Assembly (NCBI RefSeq): GCF_001719615.1
Contig: NZ_MDVX01000017.1
Location: 28,989-92,988 of the forward strand
Direction: 5' to 3'
DNA from: Neptunicoccus sediminis
Lineage (GTDB): Bacteria; Pseudomonadota; Alphaproteobacteria; Rhodobacterales; Rhodobacteraceae
Length of the DNA: 64,000 bases
Shown here: one piece after another, positions 1 through 9,922 of the stretch
How positions within the stretch are numbered: position 1 is the first letter of the stretch
Layout of the letters: each line of letters opens with the position of its first letter
Notes under the pieces: model-generated
The model's input: the letters and a program-made list of their open reading frames with translations, nothing else
What the model was told of the DNA's origin: nothing
Databases searched by the model: none
Position numbers and translations under genes: made by a program

Positions 1-904
1 TATCGTTGCGCTGAAAACCGGCTTTTACGGGCGCGGCGGATTGTTTGTGCTGTTCTTGCTGACTTTGGCGATTTTTGCGTGGGTCATTCTGACCTTCGTG
101 CGCTGGGTCGATAACATCGCGCGGCTGGGACGTTTGGGCAGCACGATCAACAAAGCCGAGAGCGCGGCCCGCAAATGTATGGAGAAACACCAGAAAGCCC
201 CGTTTATGGGCGGGGTGCAAAAAACGGTCACGAATACGCTGGTTGGGGTGAAGATATACTGCGACGAAGTTGGCTATGTGCAATATGTGAATATGAGCGC
301 GCTTCAGGAACTGGCCGAAGAGCACAATCTGCGCATGATGATTTCCGCCCCCGCCGGTCATTTTCTGGCGCCCGACCAGCCGATTGTTGTACTCGACACG
401 CTGGTGGAACCCGCACCGGAGATTGTTACCGAGATTCAGGAAGCTCTGGTCATTGGCGTCAATCGCACTTTTGACGAAGACCCCCGCTTTGGTCTGGTCG
501 TTCTCGCTGAAATTGCAGCGCGTGCGCTCTCGCCGGCGGTGAATGATCCGGGAACCGCAATCGTCATCATCGGCAGCTTTGTACGCCTGTTTTCCCGATG
601 GGCCGATATTGCGGCCCAGCAAGACGAACCAAAGATCGCTTATGACCGGATTATCGTACCGGAACTTGAAATCTGCGAACTCTTCGACGATGCCTTTACC
701 CCGATTGCACGGGACGGGGCTGGCACGGTAGAGGTCGGCATCCGGCTGCAAAAAGCCTTTCTCTCGATCAAGAGGCTGGATTACCCCGGCATGGATACAG
801 AGGCACGACGCCATTCAAAACTGGCGCTGGAACGGGCAAGGCACAAGCTGCCAATCAAGGATGATCTGGACAGGGTTGAACAGATCGCCTCACACATTGG
901 CTGA
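1..904 (+). CDS. DUF2254-family membrane protein (5' truncated by window edge)
   Basis: The frame is open from base 2, so the true start lies upstream of the window. The visible part begins in a hydrophobic membrane segment (roughly bases 40-105) and continues as a long soluble C-terminal domain of about 260 residues. Stretches such as ALSPAVNDPGTA and the overall layout match the DUF2254 family of predicted inner-membrane proteins, whose function is not established. It ends with TGA at 904. No partner gene is visible; the next gene on the same strand starts 240 bp later. Family assignment is from recall of motifs and is fairly secure; a biochemical role cannot be given. Confidence 0.75.
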   Translation, partial: IVALKTGFYGRGGLFVLFLLTLAIFAWVILTFVRWVDNIARLGRLGSTINKAESAARKCMEKHQKAPFMGGVQKTVTNTLVGVKIYCDEVGYVQYVNMSALQELAEEHNLRMMISAPAGHFLAPDQPIVVLDTLVEPAPEIVTEIQEALVIGVNRTFDEDPRFGLVVLAEIAARALSPAVNDPGTAIVIIGSFVRLFSRWADIAAQQDEPKIAYDRIIVPELEICELFDDAFTPIARDGAGTVEVGIRLQKAFLSIKRLDYPGMDTEARRHSKLALERARHKLPIKDDLDRVEQIASHIG

Positions 905-1143
905 GCGGTGCAACCCGCACCATTCCGGCTTGCGACACGCCAGGCTGCGCAAACTCCCCCTGATCTACCTATAGCTGTGTGACATACAAACCGCTCAGTA
1001 ATGGTAAACGTGCGGCAACAGTCATTTTTCGACTGCGCTGGCAGCAAAAGTCCGCTTACAGTTCGCTTAGATAAAATGTGTGTCCGGCTGGCTGTTCTTT
1101 GGAACTGGCACAGTAAGGACACCGAGCGACGGGCAGATCGAGT

Positions 1144-3582
1144 ATGAATTCAAAACGGGGTTCGTTTTGGTTGCAATGGATGGTGATCGGGTTCTGCCTG
1201 ACCGCATCTGTTCTGGCCTCTATCGGGGTGAAACGCATTGCCGACCACAAATCGGAAGAAAACTTTTCGGTTATTGTGGAACAGGCGGTCGCCTCTCTCA
1301 GCCGCACTGCCGAAATTTATGAACGCACACTGGGCGGGCTTGCCGGATTGTTTATCGCATCGGTAGACATCAGTTTTACCGAGATGGACGACTACGCCCG
1401 CGCCATCGACATTCATGACAACCAGTCCGGCATCAACGCCATCGGCTTTGCCTCGCACGGCAGCGAAAACCCCGATAGTCTGATCGTGCGGCGCATCCGC
1501 CCGCGCACGCCGGGGGACTCTGTGATCGGGACGGACTTCAGTCTTTACCCCGAAGTGATCGCCGCCGCAAAGTCAGCACGCGCGACGGGACAGCTCGCAC
1601 TGGTGCCTGACGTCAAGCTTCCCATTAACGGTGAATTGCTCAGCAAGGGGATCCTGCTGCGCCCCGTCACCCGCCTGTCGCGGGTAGAACCGGACGGTTC
1701 GATCCGCCTTGAAGAATTTCTCGGCTATGTTTTTGCAGTCATTGATATGGACAGTGCCTTTGACACCCTGTCACCGGCGCAAAAAGAACTGGTCGAACTG
1801 CGGGCCTGGTTTACCGACACCATCCCGACAACCCCGCCCCTGTTCCAGAATATCCCGGAAGAAAACGCCAACCCTGAGCCCAGGTTCGTGCGCGATATGT
1901 ATGTTGAGGGTTTTGGCCGCCCGATCCGCCTGCTCTGGACCGGCTCCAACAGGTTTGATCAGATCCAGCCTTTCCGCGCCCATTGGGTCATGCTGGCGCT
2001 CTGCCTTGCTGTGACCGCTCTGATTATGATGATGTTGCGCTTTATGAACCGGCGCGAACGCACCATTTCGCGGCTTGTCGAACAGAAATCCAGCGAACTG
2101 GCGACACGGGAAAAAGAACGCCGATCCATCATCGAAAACGCCATGCTCGCAATCGTGTCCACGAATGCGGACGGGCGTATTCTTCAGGTGAACGGCGCGG
2201 CACAAACGCTCTTGCTGACGCCAAAAACCGTCGGTCTCGAAAGCCGCAACATCGTCGAAGTCCTGCCCGGTCTGGACCTGAGTGTTCCGGACTCCCGTTT
2301 CAAACTGACCTTGCCTGCCTCGGAATACAGCCACGGCGAGACCATTCTGGAGGTGGAGAAAAACACATGGATGACATCGGACAACGAATCCCGCGTCACC
2401 TTGTTGATGCGGGATATTACCAAACGGGAACGTCAGGCCCAGAAGATCGCCAAGATGGAAGAACGCTGGGATCTGGCGCTGATCGGAGCGCAAATCGGGG
2501 TGTTCGACATTGATCTGAAAAATAACACATCTGTCGTTTCAAAGATGTGGCGGATGATGATGAATATTACCAGTTCGACCGACCCTGCCGATCCGTTCAA
2601 CGACTTGCTGGACTGTATTCACCCGGATGACCGCGAAAACCTGACCAAAGCGCACCGCGCCTGTATCGAAGGGGTCACTGAACGGGCCGAAGCCCGGTTC
2701 CGCGTCTCTGATACGGGCTCTGACTGGCGCTGGATCCAGTCCGACGCCATCGTGGTGGAATGGGACGAAGACGGCACCGCGCTGCGTATGATCGGCACAC
2801 AGGTGGACATTACCGACCGCATTCGGGTGGAACGGATGAAACAGGATTTCGTCGCCACCGTCAGCCACGAATTGCGCACGCCGCTCACCTCGATCAAAGG
2901 CTCACTCGGCCTGCTGGAATCCCAAGTGGCCGAAGCCAAGCTTCCGGTCGCAACCCGACTGGTCGAGATCGCCCAGTCCAATTCCGAACGGCTCTATAAT
3001 CTGGTGAATGACATTCTGGATATGGAAAAGATGAACGCCGGACAGATGCACATCGACGCCAAGGCAGAATCCCTGAGCAAACTACTGGTGCTGGTGTCCG
3101 ACCAGATCGCCCCCTATGCCGCGCAATGCGGAGTCGGGCTGGATGTCTCTATCCCCAAAGGCAACTACCGCATCTGGACAGATCAGAAGCGGATCATTCA
3201 GGTGCTGACCAACCTGCTGTCCAACGCGTGCAAATTCTCTGATCAGGACACACGGGTCCGGCTTAGCGCGCAGCTTCTTTCCGGAGAGGTCCGCATCGCC
3301 GTGACCAATCACGGCCCCGGCATCCCCGAAGAATTTCACAACCGGATTTTCCAGCCGTTTGCACAGGCCGACACCAAGGCGAATAAAAAGAAAGTCGGCA
3401 CGGGTCTCGGCCTGAACATCTCCCGTCATCTGGTGGAATCTATGGGCGGCACGATCGGTTTCAAAAGCATCCCGGGACAAAAAACCATATTCTGGTTCAC
3501 CTGCCCGCTCGCGGAGGACACAGATACCGATTTTGATGATACTGACATTGAAGACATCGACCAGTTGCGCACGGCCTCCTGA
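1144..3582 (+). CDS. CHASE/PAS-domain membrane sensor histidine kinase
   Basis: Predicted inner-membrane sensor kinase of 812 residues. A first membrane helix (about 10-28) is followed by a periplasmic CHASE-type sensor region (about 40-225), a second helix (about 280-300), two PAS-like domains (about 325-425 and 440-555), a HisKA dimerisation domain with SHELRTPL (phospho-acceptor His near 575) and a HATPase_c domain with N, G1 and G2 boxes (NLLSNACKFSD, GPGIPEEFHNRIF, GTGLGLNISRHL). The acidic tail is rich in Asp. There is no receiver domain and no response-regulator gene beside it, so it is an orphan kinase and its partner and signal are unknown. The Shine-Dalgarno before ATG 1144 is weak. 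Confidence 0.9.
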   Translation: MNSKRGSFWLQWMVIGFCLTASVLASIGVKRIADHKSEENFSVIVEQAVASLSRTAEIYERTLGGLAGLFIASVDISFTEMDDYARAIDIHDNQSGINAIGFASHGSENPDSLIVRRIRPRTPGDSVIGTDFSLYPEVIAAAKSARATGQLALVPDVKLPINGELLSKGILLRPVTRLSRVEPDGSIRLEEFLGYVFAVIDMDSAFDTLSPAQKELVELRAWFTDTIPTTPPLFQNIPEENANPEPRFVRDMYVEGFGRPIRLLWTGSNRFDQIQPFRAHWVMLALCLAVTALIMMMLRFMNRRERTISRLVEQKSSELATREKERRSIIENAMLAIVSTNADGRILQVNGAAQTLLLTPKTVGLESRNIVEVLPGLDLSVPDSRFKLTLPASEYSHGETILEVEKNTWMTSDNESRVTLLMRDITKRERQAQKIAKMEERWDLALIGAQIGVFDIDLKNNTSVVSKMWRMMMNITSSTDPADPFNDLLDCIHPDDRENLTKAHRACIEGVTERAEARFRVSDTGSDWRWIQSDAIVVEWDEDGTALRMIGTQVDITDRIRVERMKQDFVATVSHELRTPLTSIKGSLGLLESQVAEAKLPVATRLVEIAQSNSERLYNLVNDILDMEKMNAGQMHIDAKAESLSKLLVLVSDQIAPYAAQCGVGLDVSIPKGNYRIWTDQKRIIQVLTNLLSNACKFSDQDTRVRLSAQLLSGEVRIAVTNHGPGIPEEFHNRIFQPFAQADTKANKKKVGTGLGLNISRHLVESMGGTIGFKSIPGQKTIFWFTCPLAEDTDTDFDDTDIEDIDQLRTAS

Positions 3583-3624
3583 TGCCGACCGTTGCTGCAA
3601 ACCGTTGCGCGAACTGTCCGCAGA

Positions 3625-4515
3625 TTAGTCGTAACGCTCTGGTGAGAGCATCATGACGTTATCCATCCGCTCGATATAATAGAGATCATCTTCGTAGTTC
3701 TCCGTCATACCTTCGGTCAGTTCTTCGGGCCAGTGCAACTCATCATTAAAGCCCTGCGTGCTCGGAAATTTCCGGTCGAACGCTCGGTTCAACTTCTCAA
3801 ACTCTGCCCGCGTCCCGACAGGATGCTCCTTCAGGTAAGAGTGCATCAGGATCGCCCCGCGCAAGGACAAACCGCTGTTCACCGGGGCGCTTGACCCCAC
3901 CAGAAGCTCTCGGTTTTTGATCCCCGTCAGCGCCTGCGCCACATCGCGCCACATCAAAGGATAATCCTCATACCGCCAGGTCGTGATCGGCAAATCGGCC
4001 TTTTTCAACTGTGCGCGGTGCAAATAGTCCGACCAGCGCAACCCTTGCAGATTGGCATCCGCCACAAAATCCTCAAACGACAGGGCCGGATTATGCCGCA
4101 TCCCCGCACAGTAACAGGACGGGATAAAGCTCGCCGGATTGCGCAGGCCAACAAAAACCCGCAGCGACTCGCCGTTCAGAACGTTCAGGATCCGCGACAT
4201 GGTGGTGGCAATGCGGGGGTAAAAATACTCTTTTCCCACAGGCCGCATCAATGTTCCCGAAATACTCGGATCAATCATCACCACACGACGATAGCTCTGA
4301 TCTTTGGTTAACGCTGAAACCAGCTCCGCTTTTACGTCCCTTGGGGTCGCGCCCCTGCTAATCTGCTTGATCGCCCGCGCAAACGCCCGTTCCGCCTGAT
4401 CGGCGAGAGGCACGCAAATGCCTTGGGACTGCAACAGATCACGGTTCTGCCAGAGCATCTTGCGAAGGTGTTGCGTTGCGCTCCGGTGCACGCCGATATG
4501 AAGTCTGAAATCCAT
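3625..4515 (-). CDS. Sulfotransferase-like P-loop protein
   Basis: Product of 296 residues if translation starts at ATG 4515 (MDFRLHIGVHRSATQHL). The frame is open further upstream to 4752, but that part overlaps the divergent permease gene and reads like non-coding sequence, so the shorter start is chosen. The N-terminal HIG-x2-R-S-A-T-Q segment resembles the 5'-phosphosulfate (PAPS) binding loop of sulfotransferase-like proteins, and FVGLRNPASFIPSCY resembles their 3'-phosphate motif. The true substrate is unknown and sulfotransferase activity is an inference. It is divergent from the iron permease with only 55 bp between starts. A second protein of this general type is encoded at 11935-13083. 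Confidence 0.6.
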   Translation of the reverse strand: MDFRLHIGVHRSATQHLRKMLWQNRDLLQSQGICVPLADQAERAFARAIKQISRGATPRDVKAELVSALTKDQSYRRVVMIDPSISGTLMRPVGKEYFYPRIATTMSRILNVLNGESLRVFVGLRNPASFIPSCYCAGMRHNPALSFEDFVADANLQGLRWSDYLHRAQLKKADLPITTWRYEDYPLMWRDVAQALTGIKNRELLVGSSAPVNSGLSLRGAILMHSYLKEHPVGTRAEFEKLNRAFDRKFPSTQGFNDELHWPEELTEGMTENYEDDLYYIERMDNVMMLSPERYD

Positions 4516-4570
4516 TGACTGCCTGTTACACGTGTAGACACCGAAATAGCTTTGGTTTAAGCGCGGATCA

Positions 4571-6235
4571 ATGGTTGAAACATCAGATATAGCGGCTGTC
4601 ACTTCTGCGCCACGGCGCCGGCGGTATGGTCTGGACGGCTGGACGCTGCTCGGACTGTGCATTGCCCTGCTCGTGATCCTGCCGGTCGCTACGGTTTTCT
4701 GGCTTGCCTTGTTTCCGCGCGAAAACATCTGGCCCCATCTGCTGGCCACCACCCTGCCCCGTTACCTGACCAATTCGGTCATCATGATGGCCGGCGTTGG
4801 CCTGCTGGCGGGCGTGATCGGCACCCTGTCGGCCTGGCTGGTCGTCATGTACCGGTTTCCCGGACGCAACGTGCTGCAATGGGCATTACTGCTGCCCCTG
4901 TCCATCCCCGCCTATATCGCGGCCTTCGCGGTCGTAGACTTCCTTGAATATGCCGGACCGTTGCAAACCGGCGTCCGCGCACTGTTCGGCTGGGCAACGC
5001 CACGGGATTACCTCTTCCCTGAAATCCGCTCCCGCGGTATCGCCATCATCGTTCTTGCAGGCGCGCTTTACCCCTATGTGTATTTTCTCACGCGCAGTGT
5101 TTTTCGCACCCAGTCCGGCGCCGCCATAGAGGTCTCCCGCGCCCTGGGCTGTGGCCCGGTGGCGAGCTTTCTGCGGGTGGGCCTTCCCCTCGCCCGCCCT
5201 GCCATAGCGGCCGGTGTGGCCATCGTGATGATGGAAACCCTGAACGAATTCGGCGCGATGGAATTTTTCGCCGTGCAAACCCTGACCACGGGCATTTTCA
5301 CCGTCTGGCTGGAGGCCAGCAATGCCGGCGGGGCCGCGCAACTGGCCTGCGTGATTCTGGTGTTTGTCACTGTCCTTGTCCTTCTGGAAAAATTCTCCCG
5401 CCGCCGGATAAAATTCCACGAAACGGCCCGCAACATGCGACCGCCCGAGCGGCAACACCTTCGCGGCATCAAAGGTCTCACCGCTTCGCTGTTTTGCACC
5501 CTTCCCGTGCTCATCGGTTTCATCCTCCCTATTGCGATCCTCGGGGATCACGCCTTTGGCCGCGCCAAACTCTGGAGCGATCCGGCCTTGTGGCAGGCTA
5601 CCATGCGCACCGTGCTGATTGCCGGTGGCGCCGCGGCCATCACAGTCATAGCCGGCGTCCTGTTGGTGTTCAGCGTCCGCCTGTTCCGACACACCGGCCT
5701 AAGCCGTATTCTTCCCGTCACCACAATCGGTTACGCCGCACCAGGGGCCGTGCTTGGCCTGGGCTTCCTGATCCCGCTCTCGATGCTGGATCACCGGGTC
5801 GCTGATGGCATTCTCTGGCTGACAGGCTTTGATCCGGGTCTGTTGCTTGTCGGTTCTGTCGGCGCTGTCATGCTAGCCTATTGCGTGCGCTTTTTTGCAA
5901 TCGCAGTGGGCACGATTGACGCCGCTTTTACAAAAATCTCTCCCTCCCTTGGTATGGCCTCCCGTTCACTGGGACAATCCCCGCGACAGACATTGGTACG
6001 GCTTTACGCCCCGATGATAAGGGGCGCAGTTGCCACCGCAGCCCTGCTGATATTTGTCGACAGTGTAAAAGAACTGCCAGCAACATTATTGTTATATTCC
6101 AAGTCGACATTGGCCACCTCCGTCTATCAACACGCCTCTCTCGAAGACATCGAAGGCGCCGCACCTGCTGCGCTGGTTATCGTCCTGATAAGCCTGATTG
6201 CAGTTGCAATTGTCAGCCTGACAAACAGAGATTAA
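4571..6235 (+). CDS. Iron(III) ABC transporter permease (FbpB type)
   Basis: Fused permease of 554 residues with two binding-protein-dependent transport inner-membrane domains (about 60-280 and 330-545) and around twelve hydrophobic helices. Each half carries an EAA-loop region for ATPase docking (EVSRALGCGPVASFLRVGLPLARPA split over two motifs; ASRSLGQSPRQTLVRLYAP). This two-domain layout is that of FbpB/SfuB/ThiP-like permeases, and the sequence looks most like the ferric-iron branch. The periplasmic binding protein and the ATPase are not adjacent, since the next features are a tRNA and an unrelated surface protein, so the transporter must be completed from elsewhere. Iron as substrate is a family inference. 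Confidence 0.8.
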   Translation: MVETSDIAAVTSAPRRRRYGLDGWTLLGLCIALLVILPVATVFWLALFPRENIWPHLLATTLPRYLTNSVIMMAGVGLLAGVIGTLSAWLVVMYRFPGRNVLQWALLLPLSIPAYIAAFAVVDFLEYAGPLQTGVRALFGWATPRDYLFPEIRSRGIAIIVLAGALYPYVYFLTRSVFRTQSGAAIEVSRALGCGPVASFLRVGLPLARPAIAAGVAIVMMETLNEFGAMEFFAVQTLTTGIFTVWLEASNAGGAAQLACVILVFVTVLVLLEKFSRRRIKFHETARNMRPPERQHLRGIKGLTASLFCTLPVLIGFILPIAILGDHAFGRAKLWSDPALWQATMRTVLIAGGAAAITVIAGVLLVFSVRLFRHTGLSRILPVTTIGYAAPGAVLGLGFLIPLSMLDHRVADGILWLTGFDPGLLLVGSVGAVMLAYCVRFFAIAVGTIDAAFTKISPSLGMASRSLGQSPRQTLVRLYAPMIRGAVATAALLIFVDSVKELPATLLLYSKSTLATSVYQHASLEDIEGAAPAALVIVLISLIAVAIVSLTNRD

Positions 6236-6302
6236 TTTTTTGCAAACCTCCGCAAAAAACCTCTTGCATTCCCCCCCAACTTGCCTCAAAAGCCCCCCCA
6301 GT

Positions 6303-6378
6303 GCCCCTATAGCTCAGCTGGTAGAGCAACTGATTTGTAATCAGTAGGTCCGCGGTTCGAGTCCGTGTGGGGGCACCA
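6303..6378 (+). tRNA. tRNA-Thr (anticodon TGT)
   Basis: Full cloverleaf. The acceptor stem GCCCCTA pairs with TGGGGGC (one G-T pair), the D arm contains AGCTCAGCTGGTAGAGC, the anticodon arm CTGATTTGTAATCAG places TGT in the loop, and the T arm contains GGTTCGAGTCC. The discriminator is A6375 and the CCA tail (6376-6378) is encoded. It reads ACA codons. The boundary between core-type genes and the accessory stretch at 6.7-13 kb lies just after it, which is a common place for integration, but no direct repeat of the tRNA end was found downstream. Confidence 0.97.
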
Positions 6379-6698
6379 TTTCCTTATAAAAAACTTAGCA
6401 ACCCGCTGCCTCTTCCAACGCATTTCGCGCGTGTGTTTTAGCTGTGTTTCGCGGTCCGCCGCCTCAGACTCTCTCCTGATCTGGCAATTACCCTGAGCGG
6501 TCGCCACACTGACCGCAGGCGCGCTATCTTGCCCCCCTTCCTAAGACCTATCCTTTTGGACCTGAAACTACGCGGATGGACCGTTTGAATAGGTCTGCTA
6601 TCCGGTAAACTGACAGCGATTGCCCGATAAATATGTATTTTGATTCGAGTTGATGCGCCCGCTTGAATATCCAGCGCCGGAAGATGTAGCCAAGATCA
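6379..6698. other. Intergenic stretch after tRNA-Thr
   Basis: 320 bp without a convincing gene. No integrase, no copy of the tRNA 3' end and no T-tract terminator is seen directly after the tRNA. The AT-rich part near 6590-6640 may hold the promoter of the large surface-protein gene, but no clear -35/-10 pair stands out. Confidence 0.4.
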
Positions 6699-9600
6699 AT
6701 GCGCCGCCGACTTATATATACTTCTCTCTTTCTAACTGCCCTGATTATCCAATTGGTTTTCCTGTGCACACATCGTTGCGTGTTCAATCCCGCATCGTTG
6801 CTCTTTGGTAGCCTGCGCTGGTTGGCTCGCGCTCTGAAGCCCCTGTTCGCATTGATCCGGTTCGGGCATGCAGTCGTTGGTCTGGCGGCTCTTTGTACCC
6901 TGATCGGTCAGGCGGTGCGGGCGCAGGACTCTTGCGGTGCTGCTTGTGTTTTTGCGGGGCCGCGCATGGCCAGCGTTGAATCCAGTGAGGCCGAGCTTTT
7001 GGGTCCGATCCTGTCCGGACTGCTTGGTACTGACATCAGCCTGAGCGTTCTGGACTGGAACGCGATGGCTGGTGCCAATATTGATCTGCTGGGGTTGCTC
7101 GGGGACAACGGGACGGATGTTACCGTTTCCGATCCGGGACAGGTTTTAAACGTTGACCTGACGCTGCTGGAGCTTGTTGAGGCCTCCGCCGCGGTTGCGC
7201 AGGCGGATGGCGATACCGCCCTGGTGGACGCGCTTAACGCGCTTAGCCTGCCTGTGGGGGAACTGACCCAGACGATCAATCTTGCCGATCTCATTACGGT
7301 TGCGCTCACACAGGGGGCTTTGGCGAATATCGACCTAAATGTGCTGGACCTGATTGGCGGGGCGATCCAGCTGTATAATTATGAAAACGTGGTGACGACG
7401 ACGCAGCCGGTCGCACTTAACAATGAAATCCTTGAACAATTTGGCATCGGGGGCGCAGAGATCCTGTTGCAGGTGGTGGAGCCGCCCCATTTTGAATGCG
7501 GCGGGGCTGGCACACAGTTCCACACCTCCACGGTCCGCGCCAAAGTATCCGTCGACCTTGCGGGCACCGCGGTCGATACCTCTGCATTGGACGCAACGCT
7601 CGGGCCGTTGGTCGGAGGGGCGGTCACTTCCGAGATCATTTTAGGAGATCTGGACCTCTATTTTGAATTCGGGCGGGTGGATGGCACGATCCTGTCTGCA
7701 GATCCGACCACCAAAACGGCAAGCGTGATCCTCGCGCCCAGTGCAATCGACCTGTTTCTGGGTGGCATCGACGATGCGGTGTTTTTCAACCGTTCCCGCC
7801 CGATCCTGCAATCCGATGTGGACTATGCCACCATCGGGCGGCTGGACGTTGCCTTGGCGGGCGGTTTGGTGCAGGAAAGTGCGGGCATCCGTGTCAAATC
7901 CTTCGCCCAAAGCGCTCCGCCAGTCAGTGAGACGCTGTTTTTCTCCCCCCCTTACCCCCGGCGGCAGTCCATCGGGGATGGCGCATCTTCGTTTAGTGAT
8001 CTGATCGGAACGCTCGCGCGGAACCTGGATGTTGAGGTGGAAGACAGTCTGGGTAATCAGATCGGACCGTTGATCGACACCACGGTTGAACCGCTGGTTG
8101 GCGAGTATGTGGGCGGGCTGCTGGTGGATACGGTCTCGCCGCTTCTGGATCTCACCGTTGATCCGCTGCTGGGGTTCTTCGGGGTCGGGATCGGAGAGGC
8201 CGAAGCCTCTGTTTCCGGTGTAACCTCTATCTGCACCGATTACGCCGATTGCCCCGTATCCGGCAGCGCGCCGGACGGTGTTGCAACTGCAAATTATGGC
8301 AGCCCCTACCATTTTATTTATGAAACGCTGTATTTGGGGACAACAGTTCCGGATACGGATGCGGGCCCGCTGGGGAATGCCACGGCGCGCGGCGATGATG
8401 ATAGCGGTGTTGATGACGAAGACGGCGTCACGCTCCCCGCGCTGCCGGCCGGAACGGTGCAGACCCTTGAAATTCGCGTGGTGGAATCGGGCGGGGAGAC
8501 CGGATATTTGCAGGCGTGGGTTGACTGGAACGGCGACGGCGCGTTCGGGGCGGACGAACAAATTGCCAGCGATGTAACCGCGCCCTCAAGCGGCGTCATT
8601 GCCCTGTCGGTGACGGTCCCCGCTACAGCCCGTGCCGGTAACAGCTTTGCCCGGTTCCGCTGGTCAAGCCGCGCCGGACTGGACCCCGTGCAGATAGCCC
8701 CCGACGGAGAGGTTGAGGACCACGCCGTAGCGATCTCCGGCCTGCCCCGCCCGCGTCTGTCGGGACAGGTCTTTACAGATGCCGGCACGCAGGGGGCCAT
8801 CGCCCATGACGGTATCCAAAGCGGCGGCGAAACGGGTCTGGGAGAGGTCACCGTCGTAATTGAAACGCTGGACGGAACGGTGCTTGCCGTGGCGGTCACG
8901 GATGAACTCGGCCTCTGGTCCGCCAGTCTGCCGGCCGGTTACACCGGCGCGGTTGTCCTGCGCACCGCTCCCCCCAAGGGGTTTATTGCGATTTCCGAAA
9001 CTACGGATGGTATGCCGGAAATTATACCCTCTGCGCCGAATGACGGGCGTATTACGCTGGTGTTGGCCGCAGATAGTGATCTGGAGGGTCTGGGCATCGG
9101 GTTGGTCCCGCAGCCGCGGCTGTCTCAGGACAGCGTGGTTTACACGCAATCCGCACAAATCACCCTGCTGTCCCATGACTATAGTGCAGGCAGCTCTGGC
9201 AGTGTGTCCTTTAGCGTCGAAAATCTGTCTCTCCCCTCAACCGGCGCGGCGAGCGTGGCGTTGTTTTATGACGAAGCCTGCGATGGCCAAACCGGAGCGC
9301 TGGTGTCCGGCCCGCGCGTGGTGGAAAGCGGTGACCGGATTTGCCTGATCTCCCGCGTCGCCACATCCTCCGGCTTGCCGGACGGAGCGGCCATCACCTA
9401 TCAGCTTGTGGCGGATACGGCGCTGCGCGGGATTGATAAAGCGGTGCGTCTCGAAAATACCGACCGGATCATTATCGGGCGGCAGATTGGGGGCATTGTC
9501 GTTGAAAAAACCGTTGAAAACCTGACGCAATCCAGCGGGGAAAGCCGGTTTAACACGGCTGGACCTGCTGATGTGCTCTTGTACAGAATACGCATTGTTA

Positions 9601-9836
9601 ACACCGGAACGACGGCGGTTCACGATGTGAAGGTGCAGGATATGACCCCGCCCCACACCCGTCTTGCGGGTCAAATCACGCGATCGGTGCAGATATCCGA
9701 CGGTACTGAATGTACGCTGGCGCTGCCTGCGGTGGTCAACTCCGGTTACGTCGGCAGTCTGAAGTGGATGTGTGAGGGTGAGGTGCAGCCCGGATCGACA
9801 GCGACGTTTGAGTTTACGGCACGGATCAATGACTGA
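6699..9836 (+). CDS. Large GEVED/DUF11-type putative surface protein
   Basis: Product of 1045 residues with hydrophobic segments near 8-24 and 48-74, the second ending in VRAQ like a signal-peptidase site. Residues about 80-540 form a Leu/Asp-rich region reminiscent of TadG-like secreted proteins. Residues about 547-680 form a GEVED domain (GDDDSGVDDEDGV, WVDWNGDGAF, closing GEVEDHAV). Residues about 684-770 look like an SdrD/CarboxypepD_reg-type beta domain (SGQVFTDAGTQG), and about 930-1045 a DUF11-like repeat. Such architectures are typical of exported adhesins. The assigned start has almost no Shine-Dalgarno, so a later start is possible. No anchoring motif is visible. It stands alone in the operon sense, between the tRNA and small genes on the other strand. 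Confidence 0.75.
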   Translation: MRRRLIYTSLFLTALIIQLVFLCTHRCVFNPASLLFGSLRWLARALKPLFALIRFGHAVVGLAALCTLIGQAVRAQDSCGAACVFAGPRMASVESSEAELLGPILSGLLGTDISLSVLDWNAMAGANIDLLGLLGDNGTDVTVSDPGQVLNVDLTLLELVEASAAVAQADGDTALVDALNALSLPVGELTQTINLADLITVALTQGALANIDLNVLDLIGGAIQLYNYENVVTTTQPVALNNEILEQFGIGGAEILLQVVEPPHFECGGAGTQFHTSTVRAKVSVDLAGTAVDTSALDATLGPLVGGAVTSEIILGDLDLYFEFGRVDGTILSADPTTKTASVILAPSAIDLFLGGIDDAVFFNRSRPILQSDVDYATIGRLDVALAGGLVQESAGIRVKSFAQSAPPVSETLFFSPPYPRRQSIGDGASSFSDLIGTLARNLDVEVEDSLGNQIGPLIDTTVEPLVGEYVGGLLVDTVSPLLDLTVDPLLGFFGVGIGEAEASVSGVTSICTDYADCPVSGSAPDGVATANYGSPYHFIYETLYLGTTVPDTDAGPLGNATARGDDDSGVDDEDGVTLPALPAGTVQTLEIRVVESGGETGYLQAWVDWNGDGAFGADEQIASDVTAPSSGVIALSVTVPATARAGNSFARFRWSSRAGLDPVQIAPDGEVEDHAVAISGLPRPRLSGQVFTDAGTQGAIAHDGIQSGGETGLGEVTVVIETLDGTVLAVAVTDELGLWSASLPAGYTGAVVLRTAPPKGFIAISETTDGMPEIIPSAPNDGRITLVLAADSDLEGLGIGLVPQPRLSQDSVVYTQSAQITLLSHDYSAGSSGSVSFSVENLSLPSTGAASVALFYDEACDGQTGALVSGPRVVESGDRICLISRVATSSGLPDGAAITYQLVADTALRGIDKAVRLENTDRIIIGRQIGGIVVEKTVENLTQSSGESRFNTAGPADVLLYRIRIVNTGTTAVHDVKVQDMTPPHTRLAGQITRSVQISDGTECTLALPAVVNSGYVGSLKWMCEGEVQPGSTATFEFTARIND

Positions 9837-9922
9837 TTGGCCGGTACTGAAGCGTCCGAGCAATTACCCTGATGCTTGCGGCACCCGATTGCGAGTGTTT
9901 CGCAGTCGGATAACGCGGGTTT

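Noticed and set aside
4516..4752. N-terminal extension of the sulfotransferase-like protein
   Set aside because: It overlaps the divergent permease gene, is rich in Arg/Ser without pattern, and the conserved loop begins right after ATG 4515.
6307..6507. Minus-strand open frame over the tRNA with a TDSNRGPTDYKSVALPAEL-like end
   Set aside because: It is the antisense of tRNA-Thr. Peptides of this form are a well-known annotation artefact from tRNA genes.
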